Below are positions 30,777 through 39,826 of a DNA stretch of 64,000 bases, piece after piece; positions within the stretch are counted from its first letter, which is position 1; the number at the start of each line of letters is the position of its first letter. The notes under the pieces were generated by a model, which saw nothing but the letters and a program-made list of their open reading frames with translations, had not been told where the DNA came from and searched no databases. The stretch is taken from positions 308,501 through 372,500 of the forward strand of contig CP060770.1 of assembly GCA_023205875.1 (NCBI GenBank), given 5' to 3'. The stretch comes from Chloropicon primus (Eukaryota; Chlorophyta; Chloropicophyceae; Chloropicales; Chloropicaceae). Both the position numbers and the translations under genes were made by a program.

Positions 30777-33068
30777 TCACACTTTTCTGCAGCAAGGTGG
30801 CCCAGGGTGCATCTGCTTGTCCATGATCCAATCTCTTATCTTGTGCTGCATGTCCTCGTCCAGAGTGACTGGGCTCCGCCCCCTGCTCGGGTGGAAAACC
30901 TCAAAACAGTTCTCATTGCAGCCCTTGTCAAAAGGGTTGAAGACTCTTCCGTAGCTGTCCATCGCGATATAATTGTACCTGTGGATGTTCGCCATTTCGT
31001 TTGTCGTCATGTTCTTCGCAATGGAGTTGATCTGCGCGGACAACAACGTCAGCACAGAAATAGTCAAGCTGACATCCATCACTAGGAAGCCGACAACGTA
31101 CCCAGTGTTGGGAGAGGCGTGCTCCAATTGAGAGAGCTTGTAGATCGCCATGGACACGCTGATCACGAGGGCCCACATCTGTAGAATGAGAAACACCAGA
31201 AAGTGCCACCTGTTTTCCTTTCCTATGGCGTTGCCCACCCAAGGGCAGTGGTGGTCGAAATGCTCGACGCACCTGTTTGTCATGCTGTCATGTTTCGCTC
31301 TCAAGGGCTTCACAATCCTGCACGTTGGGCAAATCTGGTTCCAGTTCCCTGTCCACAAGGCCGCAGAATCCAAATCGTAGTCCATGTCAACCGCAATCTC
31401 ATGGTCTGACTGTGCCGCCGACGCTGGGAAGAGCAGGTCGTCCTCAGCATCCCTTATTTCACCATTGCCGTCTCCCCCTGCCATGCCCTTGCTTCCATTC
31501 AAGCTCACCATCTCGGAATAAGTTCCTTTCCTCTTGACCGACTTGGTTTGCCCCGTGAGCAGGAAGCCAGGGTCCATCTTCCTGCACTGATACAGGAAAC
31601 CCAATCCCACCACCGAAGGAACAAGGACGATGAACCACCAGAAGACCGAATTGGCGGTCGCTGGAGCATTCTCTCCCTTCTTGTCAATAAATACAATCGT
31701 CTTGGTGTACCCGATCAGCAGGAGCACAATGATAGACACCAGAATGGGCAGGAACTCCAAGTCCATTATTGTCTTCACTATCTTGTTTTTCCTCGTCCAA
31801 GCCTGAGTTCTTCTCAACTCTTTCTCCATCTGGGTCGCCACGAAGGCGTGACCCTTTTGTTTCGCCAGCTCGATCGCATTCGAGCCCGTTCCATCTTTCT
31901 CCAGCAGGTACTCTTCCCTCGCATCCTGAAAGGTAGTTCCAGAGGGCTCCCCTTTGGAATCATCCCTGTCCTCGCAAAGCAAGAGGCTCGCCGACTGCAA
32001 CAGCATGTGAGTGATGTGCCCATTGCCCTTGATGGCCGCCCAGTGGAGGGGACTGCACTTCTCCTTGTCCACGTGCCTCAGATCGCTTCCAAGGTAAAGC
32101 AAGAGCTTCGCAGTATCCCCGTGGCCCTGGTAGCACGCCCAGTGCAGAGTCGACCTCAACTCATCGTCCAGAACGTCAACTATATCCGCCTTGCACTTCA
32201 TTTTCATGTAGTACAAAAACGCAGTCTGCCCATACTGCGCAGCGACGTGGGCACACGTGTACCCCTTGTTGTCCTTCACAGTAAACGAGGCATCAAAGTC
32301 GTGAAGAACCTCCAATATATTCACGCAACCTCTCACCGCCGCCCAGTGCAGCGCCGTCTGGCCCGTCGTGTTGTCCTTCGCATCGATGTTCACATGCTAC
32401 CCATCGCAAAACAAAGCAAAACGGAGAGAGAGAGAGAGAGAGAGAGAGACCATCACAAGCCAAAGAGAATCCATCATCAGTTCCATCCAGCAATCCTTTG
32501 ATGAAGACAAGACTTACCTTTCTGCATTGAGAGTCCTCGAGCAGGTACTTGGCACAGTGCACCTGGTTGTTCAAAGCCGCCCATTGCAAAGGGTCTTCGT
32601 TCCAGAACAAAGAAAAGCAGAGGGAGGCACATAGTCCGAACGAAGGAGAGAACGAGAAAGAGGTCAGCATCACGTCAAGCCTCCTGGGGTTGTCATGCAC
32701 TTTGGTCGTGACGTACAATACCCTTCAGCGTCCGGAGTGGACAACAAAGAGTAGTCCTTCTCCTTCAAGAGTTCACCGAGTCTGTCGAGGTCCCCGTAAG
32801 CGCATGCCTTGGACAATGTGTCGATGAGAGTCTTCTGCTTCGTCTCCATCGCGTCACTTCCTCCCTCGATCTCGCACGGTGTTCCATTCGAGCAACAAGT
32901 CCCTCCTGCGTTGTTGTTCTTGTCGTCGGCGCCATTCGCCGTGGGTTTCTTCACTTGTGCGAGGGAAGCGGAAGAGGAGGTGGAGGAGGTCGAAGACATC
33001 GAAGAGTCCGTCACCAACCCGAGGCTTCCCTTCCGCTTCTGGTTCCGTCGAACGGGCAAAGACGGCAT
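30777..33068 (-). CDS. Ankyrin-repeat DHHC palmitoyltransferase (HIP14/TIP1-like), three exons
   Basis: Protein S-acyltransferase of Golgi/endosomal membranes. Exons are 32717-33068, 32518-32594 and 30777-32396, 682 aa. The first join uses donor TATT|GTACGT and acceptor CGAAG|AC, giving DAEGYYPLQWAALNNQVH, a good ankyrin unit. Repeats continue with TGQTALHWAAVRGCVN, KGYTCAHVAAQYGQ, LRSTLHWACYQGHGD and CSPLHWAAIKGNGH. Transmembrane segments follow (FLPILVSIIVLLLIGYT, FWWFIVLVPSVVGLGFL). The catalytic Cys-rich domain is CPTCRIVKPLRAKHD...CVEHFDHHCPWVGNAIG with DHHC, and two more membrane segments come after it. The Ser/Thr-rich N-terminus is cytosolic. Architecture equals ZDHHC17 and Arabidopsis TIP1. 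Confidence 0.92.
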
Positions 33069-33271
33069 GGTCGCGTCGCTTCGCTGCCACTACGGCCTTC
33101 TGTCTCCATGTTGGAGGTTTTCCCCTGTTGGTGGGATTCCAGTGTATACCAGTTTGGTCACACCCAAAGGACAACCCACAAGGCGTTTTCTCGTGTTCTC
33201 ACTTGCTGGACAAGGCCAATCTATAGTTACGAGGAGTTACGAGGAGGGCAGCGAGTGAAACCCTAGCAGTC

Positions 33272-35443
33272 ATGGCGCGATCAGGGAAGCGCCGTAAGAA
33301 AAAGGAGAAGCAGGGGAGTGGCTCGACGAGTTCCACAAGGAGGTCGCACTCTGGCGAGAGTCATGCTCAGGGCGCTTCGAAGTCGGGGCAGGAGTCTCCG
33401 ACGACGAAGCGGCCGTTACGTCGGTTCTGGAATCAGGGCTTGCAGTTGCTCTACTCGTTGTGCCTGCTTCCTATCGCGGACGACCCCGCCTCTGCGGGTG
33501 AGGGTTCGAGCACGCCTCGCAAGAAGCGGGGGGGGAAGCGGAAGGAGAAGCCGCTGGACGACCCCGCCTCTGCTTTCGAGGAGGGTTCGAGCACGCCTCG
33601 CAAGAAGCGGGGGGGGAAGCGGAAGGGGAAGCCGCCGGAGGCGGCTTCCTCTGCGGGTGAGAGTTCGAGCTCGTCAGGCAAGCCTCGCAAGAAGCCTCGC
33701 AAGAAGGGCAAGAAGAAGAACAAGAAGAAGGGTAAGAAGAAGAAGAACAAGAGGGGGAAGAAAGCAGGGAAGCAGCCGGGTGGCTTGGCGGACGACAGCG
33801 TGAAGAAGACCTGGTTCTCATCGATCAAGAGAGAACTTGAAGAGGTAAAGTGTCCGAAGACGGGATGGAGGTCGTGCTTGAACCTTCCAGAAGATTCTGT
33901 GGTATCCGTCGAGACATTGCAGTCGCCCGCCAAAAGGAAGAGGGGGCAGAAACTGAAGACCTCCAAGCTATTGTCGGAGCGAACGGTGATACGGACGAGG
34001 AAGCTGAGGATGCGCTTGAACCCTGAGCAGGCGAAGTGCCTTTGCAACTGGATGGGAGCTGCGCGTTTCACATACAACAAGTGTTTGGAGGCGGTCAAGA
34101 AGGAGGGTTTTCCGCTGGTTTGGACCGTCCTGCTGGACAGATTTGTGACGGCCAAACCGCGACGCCCTGAGGTCTTTGAGGGGCTGGAGAAAGAGCTGAA
34201 AGAAATCCAATGCTCTCCACGGCCATGGACAAAACAGGAGGCAGAGCTTTTCGCGGCCAGAGAGAAGAGACTCGAGAGCCAAATTGGAGGCAGACGATTT
34301 CGCGCCGAAGTGGCCAAGGACCGGGACTACGTTAGCGGGGCCTTTGTAAATCAGAAGCATCCTTGGCTGAAGGAAACCCCCTGTGCCATCAGACAAGCTG
34401 CCGTGCGAAGTCTCATCAAGGCATGGGATTCGAACACCGCGAAGCAGGAAGCGATGAAGGAGCGCGGCGAGAAGAAGGGGCACCGCTTCGTTCTCAAGTA
34501 TCGTCAACGTCAGCAACCGAGTTCTTGGACTATTGAAATTGATGCAAGAGAGTTAAAGAACGTGGAGACGATCGAAAGACCGAGAACGAGACACAAGGAT
34601 GACAACAAGCACAAGAAACGACGCAAGTGGACCAAGCTGGAGGTGTTCAAGGAGAAGATGGCCGGCGGGCCCCTGTACTTGACGGAGGAGATCCCCGGGG
34701 GCAAGATCGAGGGTGCCGTGAAGATCACAAGAAATCGCCTTGGGCAGTTCCACATGCACATTCCCATCGCGACGCCATGGGATCGCCTGCCACCCCTGAA
34801 GCCTGAGAACAAGCGGAAGGTTGTCGCCCTGGATCCGGGAGTCAGGACCTTTCAGACGTCGTACTCGCCGCAAGAAGGCGTCGGGGAGTATGCCACGGGC
34901 GAGCGAGGCTTCGCGAGGCTGTTCAACCTCTGCTGGAGGATTGATGAGATCATTTCCGAGCGCAAAGACCCAAAGGTGAAGCTCCCTTACCTCGACCGCC
35001 GCGACTTGAAGAGACAGCAATACGCCTGCATGGAGAAACTTCGAGGTCTGACGAACGAGCTTCACAAAAAGGTAGCCAACGATCTATGCAGGAGGTTCGA
35101 CACAATCCTCCTCCCGGAGTTCAAGTCCCAAGACATGGTGAAGAAGAACAACAACGGGAGACGCCGAGTGATCAGGAAGAAGACGGCTCGCACGCTCTTG
35201 ACGTTGAGGCACTATGCGTTCAGAACGTTCTTGGCTTCCAAGGTGCTCTTGCACGGCAGTGAGCTGGCGATCGTGACGGAGGAGTACACCTCCAAGACCT
35301 GTGGCAGGTGCGGACACATCAAGAAGAACCTGGGTGGAGCAGAGGTGTACAAGTGCCAGAAGTGTGGCTTCAAGTGCGGTCGGGATGTGAACGGGGCACG
35401 CAACGTCCTCCTGAAGCACTTGCGTCAACCAAAAAGTGTGTAA
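33272..35443 (+). CDS. Fanzor: eukaryotic TnpB-like RNA-guided nuclease
   Basis: 723 aa, intronless. The C-terminal half is an OrfB/TnpB nuclease. The wedge-like region starts near RTRKLRMRLNPEQAKCL (~242) with NWMGAARFTYNKCLEAV. RuvC-I is VVALDPGVRTFQTS (Asp521), RuvC-II is ILLPEFKSQDMV (Glu616), the zinc ribbon is CGRC...CQKCGF (Cys677, 680, 695, 698), and RuvC-III is GRDVNGARNVLL (Asp705). All catalytic residues are present and the frame is open, so it looks functional. The N-terminal ~230 residues are eukaryotic additions: Lys/Arg-rich runs (residues 138-165) fit nuclear import, and a 26-27-residue unit is duplicated (71-124). Family knowledge: Fanzors are programmed by an RNA from the 3' side of their own gene. 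No serine or tyrosine transposase gene lies beside it. The canonical RuvC-II Glu suggests the group closest to IS607-type TnpB. Confidence 0.9.
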   Translation: MARSGKRRKKKEKQGSGSTSSTRRSHSGESHAQGASKSGQESPTTKRPLRRFWNQGLQLLYSLCLLPIADDPASAGEGSSTPRKKRGGKRKEKPLDDPASAFEEGSSTPRKKRGGKRKGKPPEAASSAGESSSSSGKPRKKPRKKGKKKNKKKGKKKKNKRGKKAGKQPGGLADDSVKKTWFSSIKRELEEVKCPKTGWRSCLNLPEDSVVSVETLQSPAKRKRGQKLKTSKLLSERTVIRTRKLRMRLNPEQAKCLCNWMGAARFTYNKCLEAVKKEGFPLVWTVLLDRFVTAKPRRPEVFEGLEKELKEIQCSPRPWTKQEAELFAAREKRLESQIGGRRFRAEVAKDRDYVSGAFVNQKHPWLKETPCAIRQAAVRSLIKAWDSNTAKQEAMKERGEKKGHRFVLKYRQRQQPSSWTIEIDARELKNVETIERPRTRHKDDNKHKKRRKWTKLEVFKEKMAGGPLYLTEEIPGGKIEGAVKITRNRLGQFHMHIPIATPWDRLPPLKPENKRKVVALDPGVRTFQTSYSPQEGVGEYATGERGFARLFNLCWRIDEIISERKDPKVKLPYLDRRDLKRQQYACMEKLRGLTNELHKKVANDLCRRFDTILLPEFKSQDMVKKNNNGRRRVIRKKTARTLLTLRHYAFRTFLASKVLLHGSELAIVTEEYTSKTCGRCGHIKKNLGGAEVYKCQKCGFKCGRDVNGARNVLLKHLRQPKSV

Positions 35444-35471
35444 CTCCTCAGGGTTGCACATACGTTTGTTA

Positions 35472-35578
35472 GTACGGGCTGCCGTGCGTGGGCGGAAGTA
35501 TTCGTTCATGTACGGTGGAATGGTCGTGGTAGGGCCGAATTACCCTGCCGAGAAACTTACAAACTCGGTGAAACGACC
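35472..35578 (+). ncRNA. Candidate guide-RNA scaffold (omega/fRNA-like) at the Fanzor 3' end
   Basis: Starting 30 bp after the stop codon, the sequence folds compactly. Hairpin GTACGG/CCGTGC with a GCTG loop is at 35472-35487. An outer stem GGTCGT (35522-35527) pairs perfectly with ACGACC (35573-35578). Inside it are GGTAGGG/CCCTGCC (35528-35534 with 35543-35549, one G-U) and CCGAG/CTCGG (35548-35552 with 35564-35568), which share two bases and so may alternate. This is where TnpB and Fanzor genes carry their guide-RNA scaffold, with the guide beginning at the element's end. Pairings were found by eye. Whether it is transcribed and processed is inference. Confidence 0.6.
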
Positions 35579-35596
35579 TTTGCAGAAAACTAACAG

Positions 35597-35639
35597 GTAA
35601 GTAGTGGCCGGCCTTCCTCTCCGTGTTTCTCTCTTTCAG
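35597..35639 (+). other. 43-nt intron-like stretch downstream of the Fanzor scaffold
   Basis: CAG|GTAAGTAG at 35597 and TTTCTCTCTTTCAG at 35639 are near-ideal donor and acceptor sites only 43 nt apart, shorter than any other intron in this window. It could be a 3' UTR intron of the Fanzor transcript or a remnant of the host transcription unit it entered. Only splice-site shape supports it. Confidence 0.35.
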
Positions 35640-35793
35640 TGGAAAGGAGAACTTGCCTTTGTGCTTCCAGTATTGACTGTGATTTCCCTACCGTCCTTTC
35701 GTGACTTTTCTGTGTGCTGTTTTTGATCTGATGTCTGAACACCATAACACTCCACCAGATCTTTCGTTTTCATCCTGGCCTGTTCCTCTTCTT

Positions 35794-35839
<46 letters not shown>

Positions 35840-36019
35840 CGCTCTCTCTCTGTCTCTCTGTGTGTGTTGAAATCCATCAGGAAGAGGGGCGGATGACGAT
35901 GCCATTGATGGATGGATGGCTTGGCTTGGTGGCGGTGCCTGGAGAGGTGGAGGGCACGGGCATCTCCCCCCCCTCCTCACTGCTCTCTCGGCTCGTTTCC
36001 GTGGCGACTCTTTTTTCTT
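35640..36019. repeat. Spacer with long (CT)n microsatellite
   Basis: No gene seen. A (CT)n tract of about 60 bp runs at 35797-35855 with a few interruptions, followed by mixed sequence up to the end of the convergent ABC transporter gene. The right boundary of the Fanzor element must lie somewhere near 35580 or in this spacer; no terminal inverted repeat is obvious. Confidence 0.7.
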
Positions 36020-38833
36020 TTAGTACAACATATTCTTAGTTTTCTCGAGCTGCTTGGACACGAGCTTGGTGTACGTCCCCTCGAGCTTCATGAGCGAGTC
36101 GTGGGTGCCCCTCTCTGTCACCACGCCCTTGTCCACGACGCAGATTTGGTTGGCGTTTACGACCGTGCTCAGCCTGTGGGCCACCAGAACGACCGTATAC
36201 TTGTGCTCCTTGCTCTCCAAGAGCTGATCGATGGACTCCTGCACGAGGGACTCGCTCTCCGCGTCGAGGGCGCTCGTTGCCTCGTCCAGCAGAAGGAGCT
36301 TGGGCTGGCGAAGCATCATCCGGGCGATGGCAATCCTCTGCTTCTGGCCACCGCTCAGCCTGACGCCCCTCTCCCCAATTCTCGTTTGGTATCCGCTAGG
36401 GAAGCTCGTGATGAAATCGTGGGCATTGGCAGCCTTGCACGCTGTGACGAGGTCCTCCTGGGTGTACTCTCCCTCCTCGCAGCCGTACAAAATGTTCTCC
36501 TCAATCGTTTTGGCGAACATCTGGGTCTCCTGGGAGACGTACCCCACGTGCTTGTGGAGAGCCTTCAGGTTGAAGCTCTGCAGCTCCCTCCCCCCGATCA
36601 GTATCTTGCCGTTCGTGGGGTCGTAATACCTTAAAATCAGGGATATCATCGTGGTCTTTCCGCAACCGGAGGGGCCGACAAGCGCACACACTTCGCTGGA
36701 CTCCATCTTGAGGTTGATGTTCTTCAAGACGACGACGTCAGGGCGCATCTGGTACACGAAAAAGACGTTCTGGAACTCCACGCTCCAGGACATCTGACTC
36801 GTAGCGACCACGCCCGAGCTCGGGTCAATGTCAGGCAAGGAATCCATCAAGCTCAGCACCCTTTGGGCCGCCCCAGCCGCCTTGGTGAACGAATTCATCA
36901 CGCCCTGCAAGGATTGGTAGCTCGACTGAATCATGTTCCAGAACCTCAGGTACGCATAGAGCATTCCGATGCTGATGGCCTTGCTCTCGTTCTTGCTCAT
37001 GACCAGGAGTCCCCCGTAAAGAAGAATCAGCGTGCTGGCACCGTAATCAATTAAGTTTGACAACAGTATCGTTCCCGCGTTGGCAAAGGCATCTCTGATT
37101 CCCCTCTTCAGAGCCTCCTTTGTTTCCTGCCTGTAACGCTTCAACTCCACGTCCTCGGTGCTGAAAGCACGGACCGTTCTGATGTTCGCCATGGCCTCCT
37201 GGGCGATCGAGTTGGCCATGCCAATGAAAGTGAAAATCTCTCTGTTCAACCTCTGCGAGAAGACCGCATACTTGGAAGTCAAGTGAATGATCGGGAGCAT
37301 CGTCGTGAAGGCAAGCATGGAGAGCCTCCAGGATATCACGAAACACATGATGAGCCCCCCAAAGAAGAAGAAAATGCTCTGCAGGGTGGAGCCAAGGAGG
37401 TTGCTGATCGGCTGAAGCATCGCGTTGCAGTCCCAACTCATGCGGGAAATGAGGTCCCCCGTCTGGGCAGCGTCATAAAACGCGATGTCCTGCCTTATTA
37501 TCCCCTCAAACAACCTGTTCCTCGTCAAAAATGACAGCCTCCGCTGCACCACTCTGAAGCACAAGCTCCGGCACGAGCCGAAAACCCCGGAAGCCAAGGA
37601 GAGAACGACAAAGATGCGAATGTTGTGAAGGAAGGAAGGGTGGTTCTCGTCCTTGATGGCATTGAACACGTGCCCACTGAAGATCGGGGACATCAAGTTC
37701 GTGCCAGAGGCAAGCAGCAGGGACATGAACGCGCACGCAAGGAGGCGCCACTCGCTTGACGCCAGCCACAGAGCCCTATTGAAGTACTCCATCGGCTTCA
37801 GAGTGACCTCACTCTCACTTCGGACACCCTTGTCACCCCTGACACCCCCCTCACCCTCCACCCTCGCTGTCTTGCTCCCCATGCACTTCATGCAAATATC
37901 AAAATCACAAGCCCAGCACCTGTACCCCTTCAGGATCCTCTTCCTGCACAAGTCGCACGTGTGTCCCGTATTCGCTTTGCTGAAGTACAGCGGGTGGCCG
38001 TGGACATCGGGCTTGTCGATTCCTTGCTCTTTGGCGAAGGACTCAATCATCATGCAGCAAAATATGGACTCTGCGTTTATGCAGATCACCGAAAGCACCA
38101 TGAGGGACGGAAAACTCAGCGAGTGCTTGAACGTGCTCACGTCGAAGCAGACCGCCTTGATGCCCGAGTACACCTGAAACAGAGTGCTGAGCCCAAAAAT
38201 CAGCGACTCCGCAATGATCTTGTTCCTGTTCGCACGCTTCACGTCCTTGTAGAAGTGCAAGGCCTCCGCAGCCTCGATCTCTTCCTTTATCCTCTGGTGA
38301 CCCTCACCGCTTCCCCTCTTCTTCCGGTTCCACAAGCCACAGCAGGCCCGGCGGCCGTTGCCCTCGTCGTCATCTGCCACCCGGCAGTGGTGGCCATTGC
38401 CAGCGTGGTGTGCCGCAATGGGGAGCAACGGCTGCCTCAGCGTGTGGTTTGGAGTCCCCCCGTCCCTCTTCGCCCCAAAGAACCCGCCCACGCCCCCTCC
38501 GTTCACAACCTCCTCCTCCGCTTCCGGCGCGGCGGCCTTCGTGCTTCCCGTCACGACTCCCACAAACGTTAGCAGAGGCAGCACGAACATCCTCACGAGG
38601 GCCAGCACCAGCAGGTCAAGGGCCAACTTTTCAAACAGCAAGCTCAGATCCCTCTTCTTCACAAAGTCTTTCCAGGTCTGTGGATGAGCTTTGAACGAGT
38701 TCTGTGTCAGCAAAGCACTCACAGTCACATCCAAGACAAGCGCCGCGAACAAAAACAAGGGAAGCAGCCTCTTCACTCCCTTGGACACCACCAGGGAGCT
38801 CTGGTCAACCGTCCTCTTCCTCCCTCGACCCAT
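36020..38833 (-). CDS. ABC half-transporter (ABCB/TAP type) with an embedded DC1-like zinc finger
   Basis: Exporter half-molecule, 937 aa from ATG 38833 (the frame extends 12 codons upstream without a better start). An N-terminal membrane region (LFLFAALVLDVTVSALL, LLVLALVRMFVLPLLTFVGVV and two further segments) precedes a zinc finger at about residues 278-317: HGHPLYF...HTCDLCRKRILKGYRCWACDFDICMKC, the spacing of plant DC1 domains. The ABC membrane domain follows (from ~350), then the ATPase: Walker A GPSGCGKTT, Q-loop YVSQETQMF, signature LSGGQKQRIAIARM, Walker B LLLLDEATSALD and H-loop VAHRLS. The ATPase is complete, so it should act as a dimer. The zinc finger is the odd part. Membrane location (lysosome/vacuole or plastid) is unclear. 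Confidence 0.92.
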   Translation of the reverse strand: MGRGRKRTVDQSSLVVSKGVKRLLPLFLFAALVLDVTVSALLTQNSFKAHPQTWKDFVKKRDLSLLFEKLALDLLVLALVRMFVLPLLTFVGVVTGSTKAAAPEAEEEVVNGGGVGGFFGAKRDGGTPNHTLRQPLLPIAAHHAGNGHHCRVADDDEGNGRRACCGLWNRKKRGSGEGHQRIKEEIEAAEALHFYKDVKRANRNKIIAESLIFGLSTLFQVYSGIKAVCFDVSTFKHSLSFPSLMVLSVICINAESIFCCMMIESFAKEQGIDKPDVHGHPLYFSKANTGHTCDLCRKRILKGYRCWACDFDICMKCMGSKTARVEGEGGVRGDKGVRSESEVTLKPMEYFNRALWLASSEWRLLACAFMSLLLASGTNLMSPIFSGHVFNAIKDENHPSFLHNIRIFVVLSLASGVFGSCRSLCFRVVQRRLSFLTRNRLFEGIIRQDIAFYDAAQTGDLISRMSWDCNAMLQPISNLLGSTLQSIFFFFGGLIMCFVISWRLSMLAFTTMLPIIHLTSKYAVFSQRLNREIFTFIGMANSIAQEAMANIRTVRAFSTEDVELKRYRQETKEALKRGIRDAFANAGTILLSNLIDYGASTLILLYGGLLVMSKNESKAISIGMLYAYLRFWNMIQSSYQSLQGVMNSFTKAAGAAQRVLSLMDSLPDIDPSSGVVATSQMSWSVEFQNVFFVYQMRPDVVVLKNINLKMESSEVCALVGPSGCGKTTMISLILRYYDPTNGKILIGGRELQSFNLKALHKHVGYVSQETQMFAKTIEENILYGCEEGEYTQEDLVTACKAANAHDFITSFPSGYQTRIGERGVRLSGGQKQRIAIARMMLRQPKLLLLDEATSALDAESESLVQESIDQLLESKEHKYTVVLVAHRLSTVVNANQICVVDKGVVTERGTHDSLMKLEGTYTKLVSKQLEKTKNMLY

Positions 38834-39826
38834 CCCTCCCCCCTCTCTCTTCCTTTGCCAATCAATCAATCAATCAAAGCAACACAAAAACGAATCAATC
38901 CCTCCTCCGTCGCATCGAGTGACACGAAAACGATGGCAAGCGACAGATCGATCGAAAGAGAATAAATAGGAGATCACTTCGGTGGCGATCTCCCTCGCTC
39001 TCCCCCTCCGCCTCGCGCGCCCTCCCTCCCTCTCTCTCTCTCTGTGCCTCCTCTCTCTCACTCGAATCCTTTTCTCCCTCCTTGTCAAAACTTCCTCAGA
39101 GCGTTACTCGTGGCAAGCGACCGATCAATCGAAAGAGAATGAAGAGAGGCTTCCGATAATCCCGCCCTCCTCGACCCTCTCTCCCTCCCTCGTCCTCTCG
39201 CTCCTCCTGTTTCTCTCTCTCTCTCTCTCTCTCGCGCGCGAGCTATCCAGAGCCACAGGCCTCTCCGCACTGGGAGGTGGAGGGAGCGCGAGCGCTTGGT
39301 CGCGGTCCAGCGGTCGAGTTAGAGAGCTAGAGGAGAAGGGGGAAATACGAGGCGAAAGATCGTCGCGAGACCTTTCCATCGGTCCCTTGATCGACGCATT
39401 CGGCTGCCGGATCGGTCGAGGAGGCCGTGAAGAAGGTTCATCTGGAGGGTTTTGGAGGAGACGAGGTGACTTTGGACGGCGGAGAGGACAAGGGCAACGG
39501 CGGGGAAAGGGGAGGATATCGGTGTCATTCGAAGCGTCTTATCACGATCGTTCTGTAGACTGGTCACACGACTCGATTTCGTTCCGAAGGGAAAGATCGA
39601 GGGGGAGGAGAAGCACTTTGGTTCAGGCCAAAGGGGAGAGTTGCCTTGGGTATTGTGTTTGATCTCATGGCGTTCTTCGTTGGAGTGACTGGCACAATAA
39701 GCGGTGCATGGTCCAGCTGGCAGCGAGTTCCATTACGCGTGTCGTGACGCCGAATCGTTACTTTTCATTGGTGTCGCTGCGTAGCTCGAGGAGTGGACGG
39801 GACTGAACCAAACGAACGCGAACGAG
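38834..39826. promoter_or_regulatory. Divergent promoter region with several palindromic elements
   Basis: No gene I can support. It holds (AATC)n at 38862-38879, palindromic-element halves at 38946-38966 and 39119-39148 (both containing ATCGAAAGAGAAT), (CT)n runs at 39031-39045 and 39214-39233, CGTTAC at 39101, and the duplicated ~300-bp block at 39273-39570. A plus-strand open frame of 226 codons crosses it, but this is repeat translated by chance. Confidence 0.5.
39273..39570 (+). repeat. Second copy of the ~300-bp duplicated promoter block
   Basis: Inverted partner of 3249-3545. Shared stretches include GAGGAGGCCGTGAAGAAGGT, TCATCTGGAGGGTTTTGGAG and CATTCGAAGCGTCTT. The palindromic element at 39353-39394 reads GGCGAAAGATCGTCGCGAGA then CCTTTCC. 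It ends 257 bp before the ATG of the next gene. Confidence 0.8.

Noticed and set aside
33069-35700. Terminal inverted repeats or a linked transposase for the Fanzor element
   Set aside because: No matching ends found on comparing the two flanks, and the neighbours are host genes; boundaries left undefined.
38982-39662. 226-codon frame resembling a frame at 3234-3431
   Set aside because: The similarity comes from the duplicated promoter block. Differences between copies are not codon-biased and the protein is low-complexity Arg/Ser.
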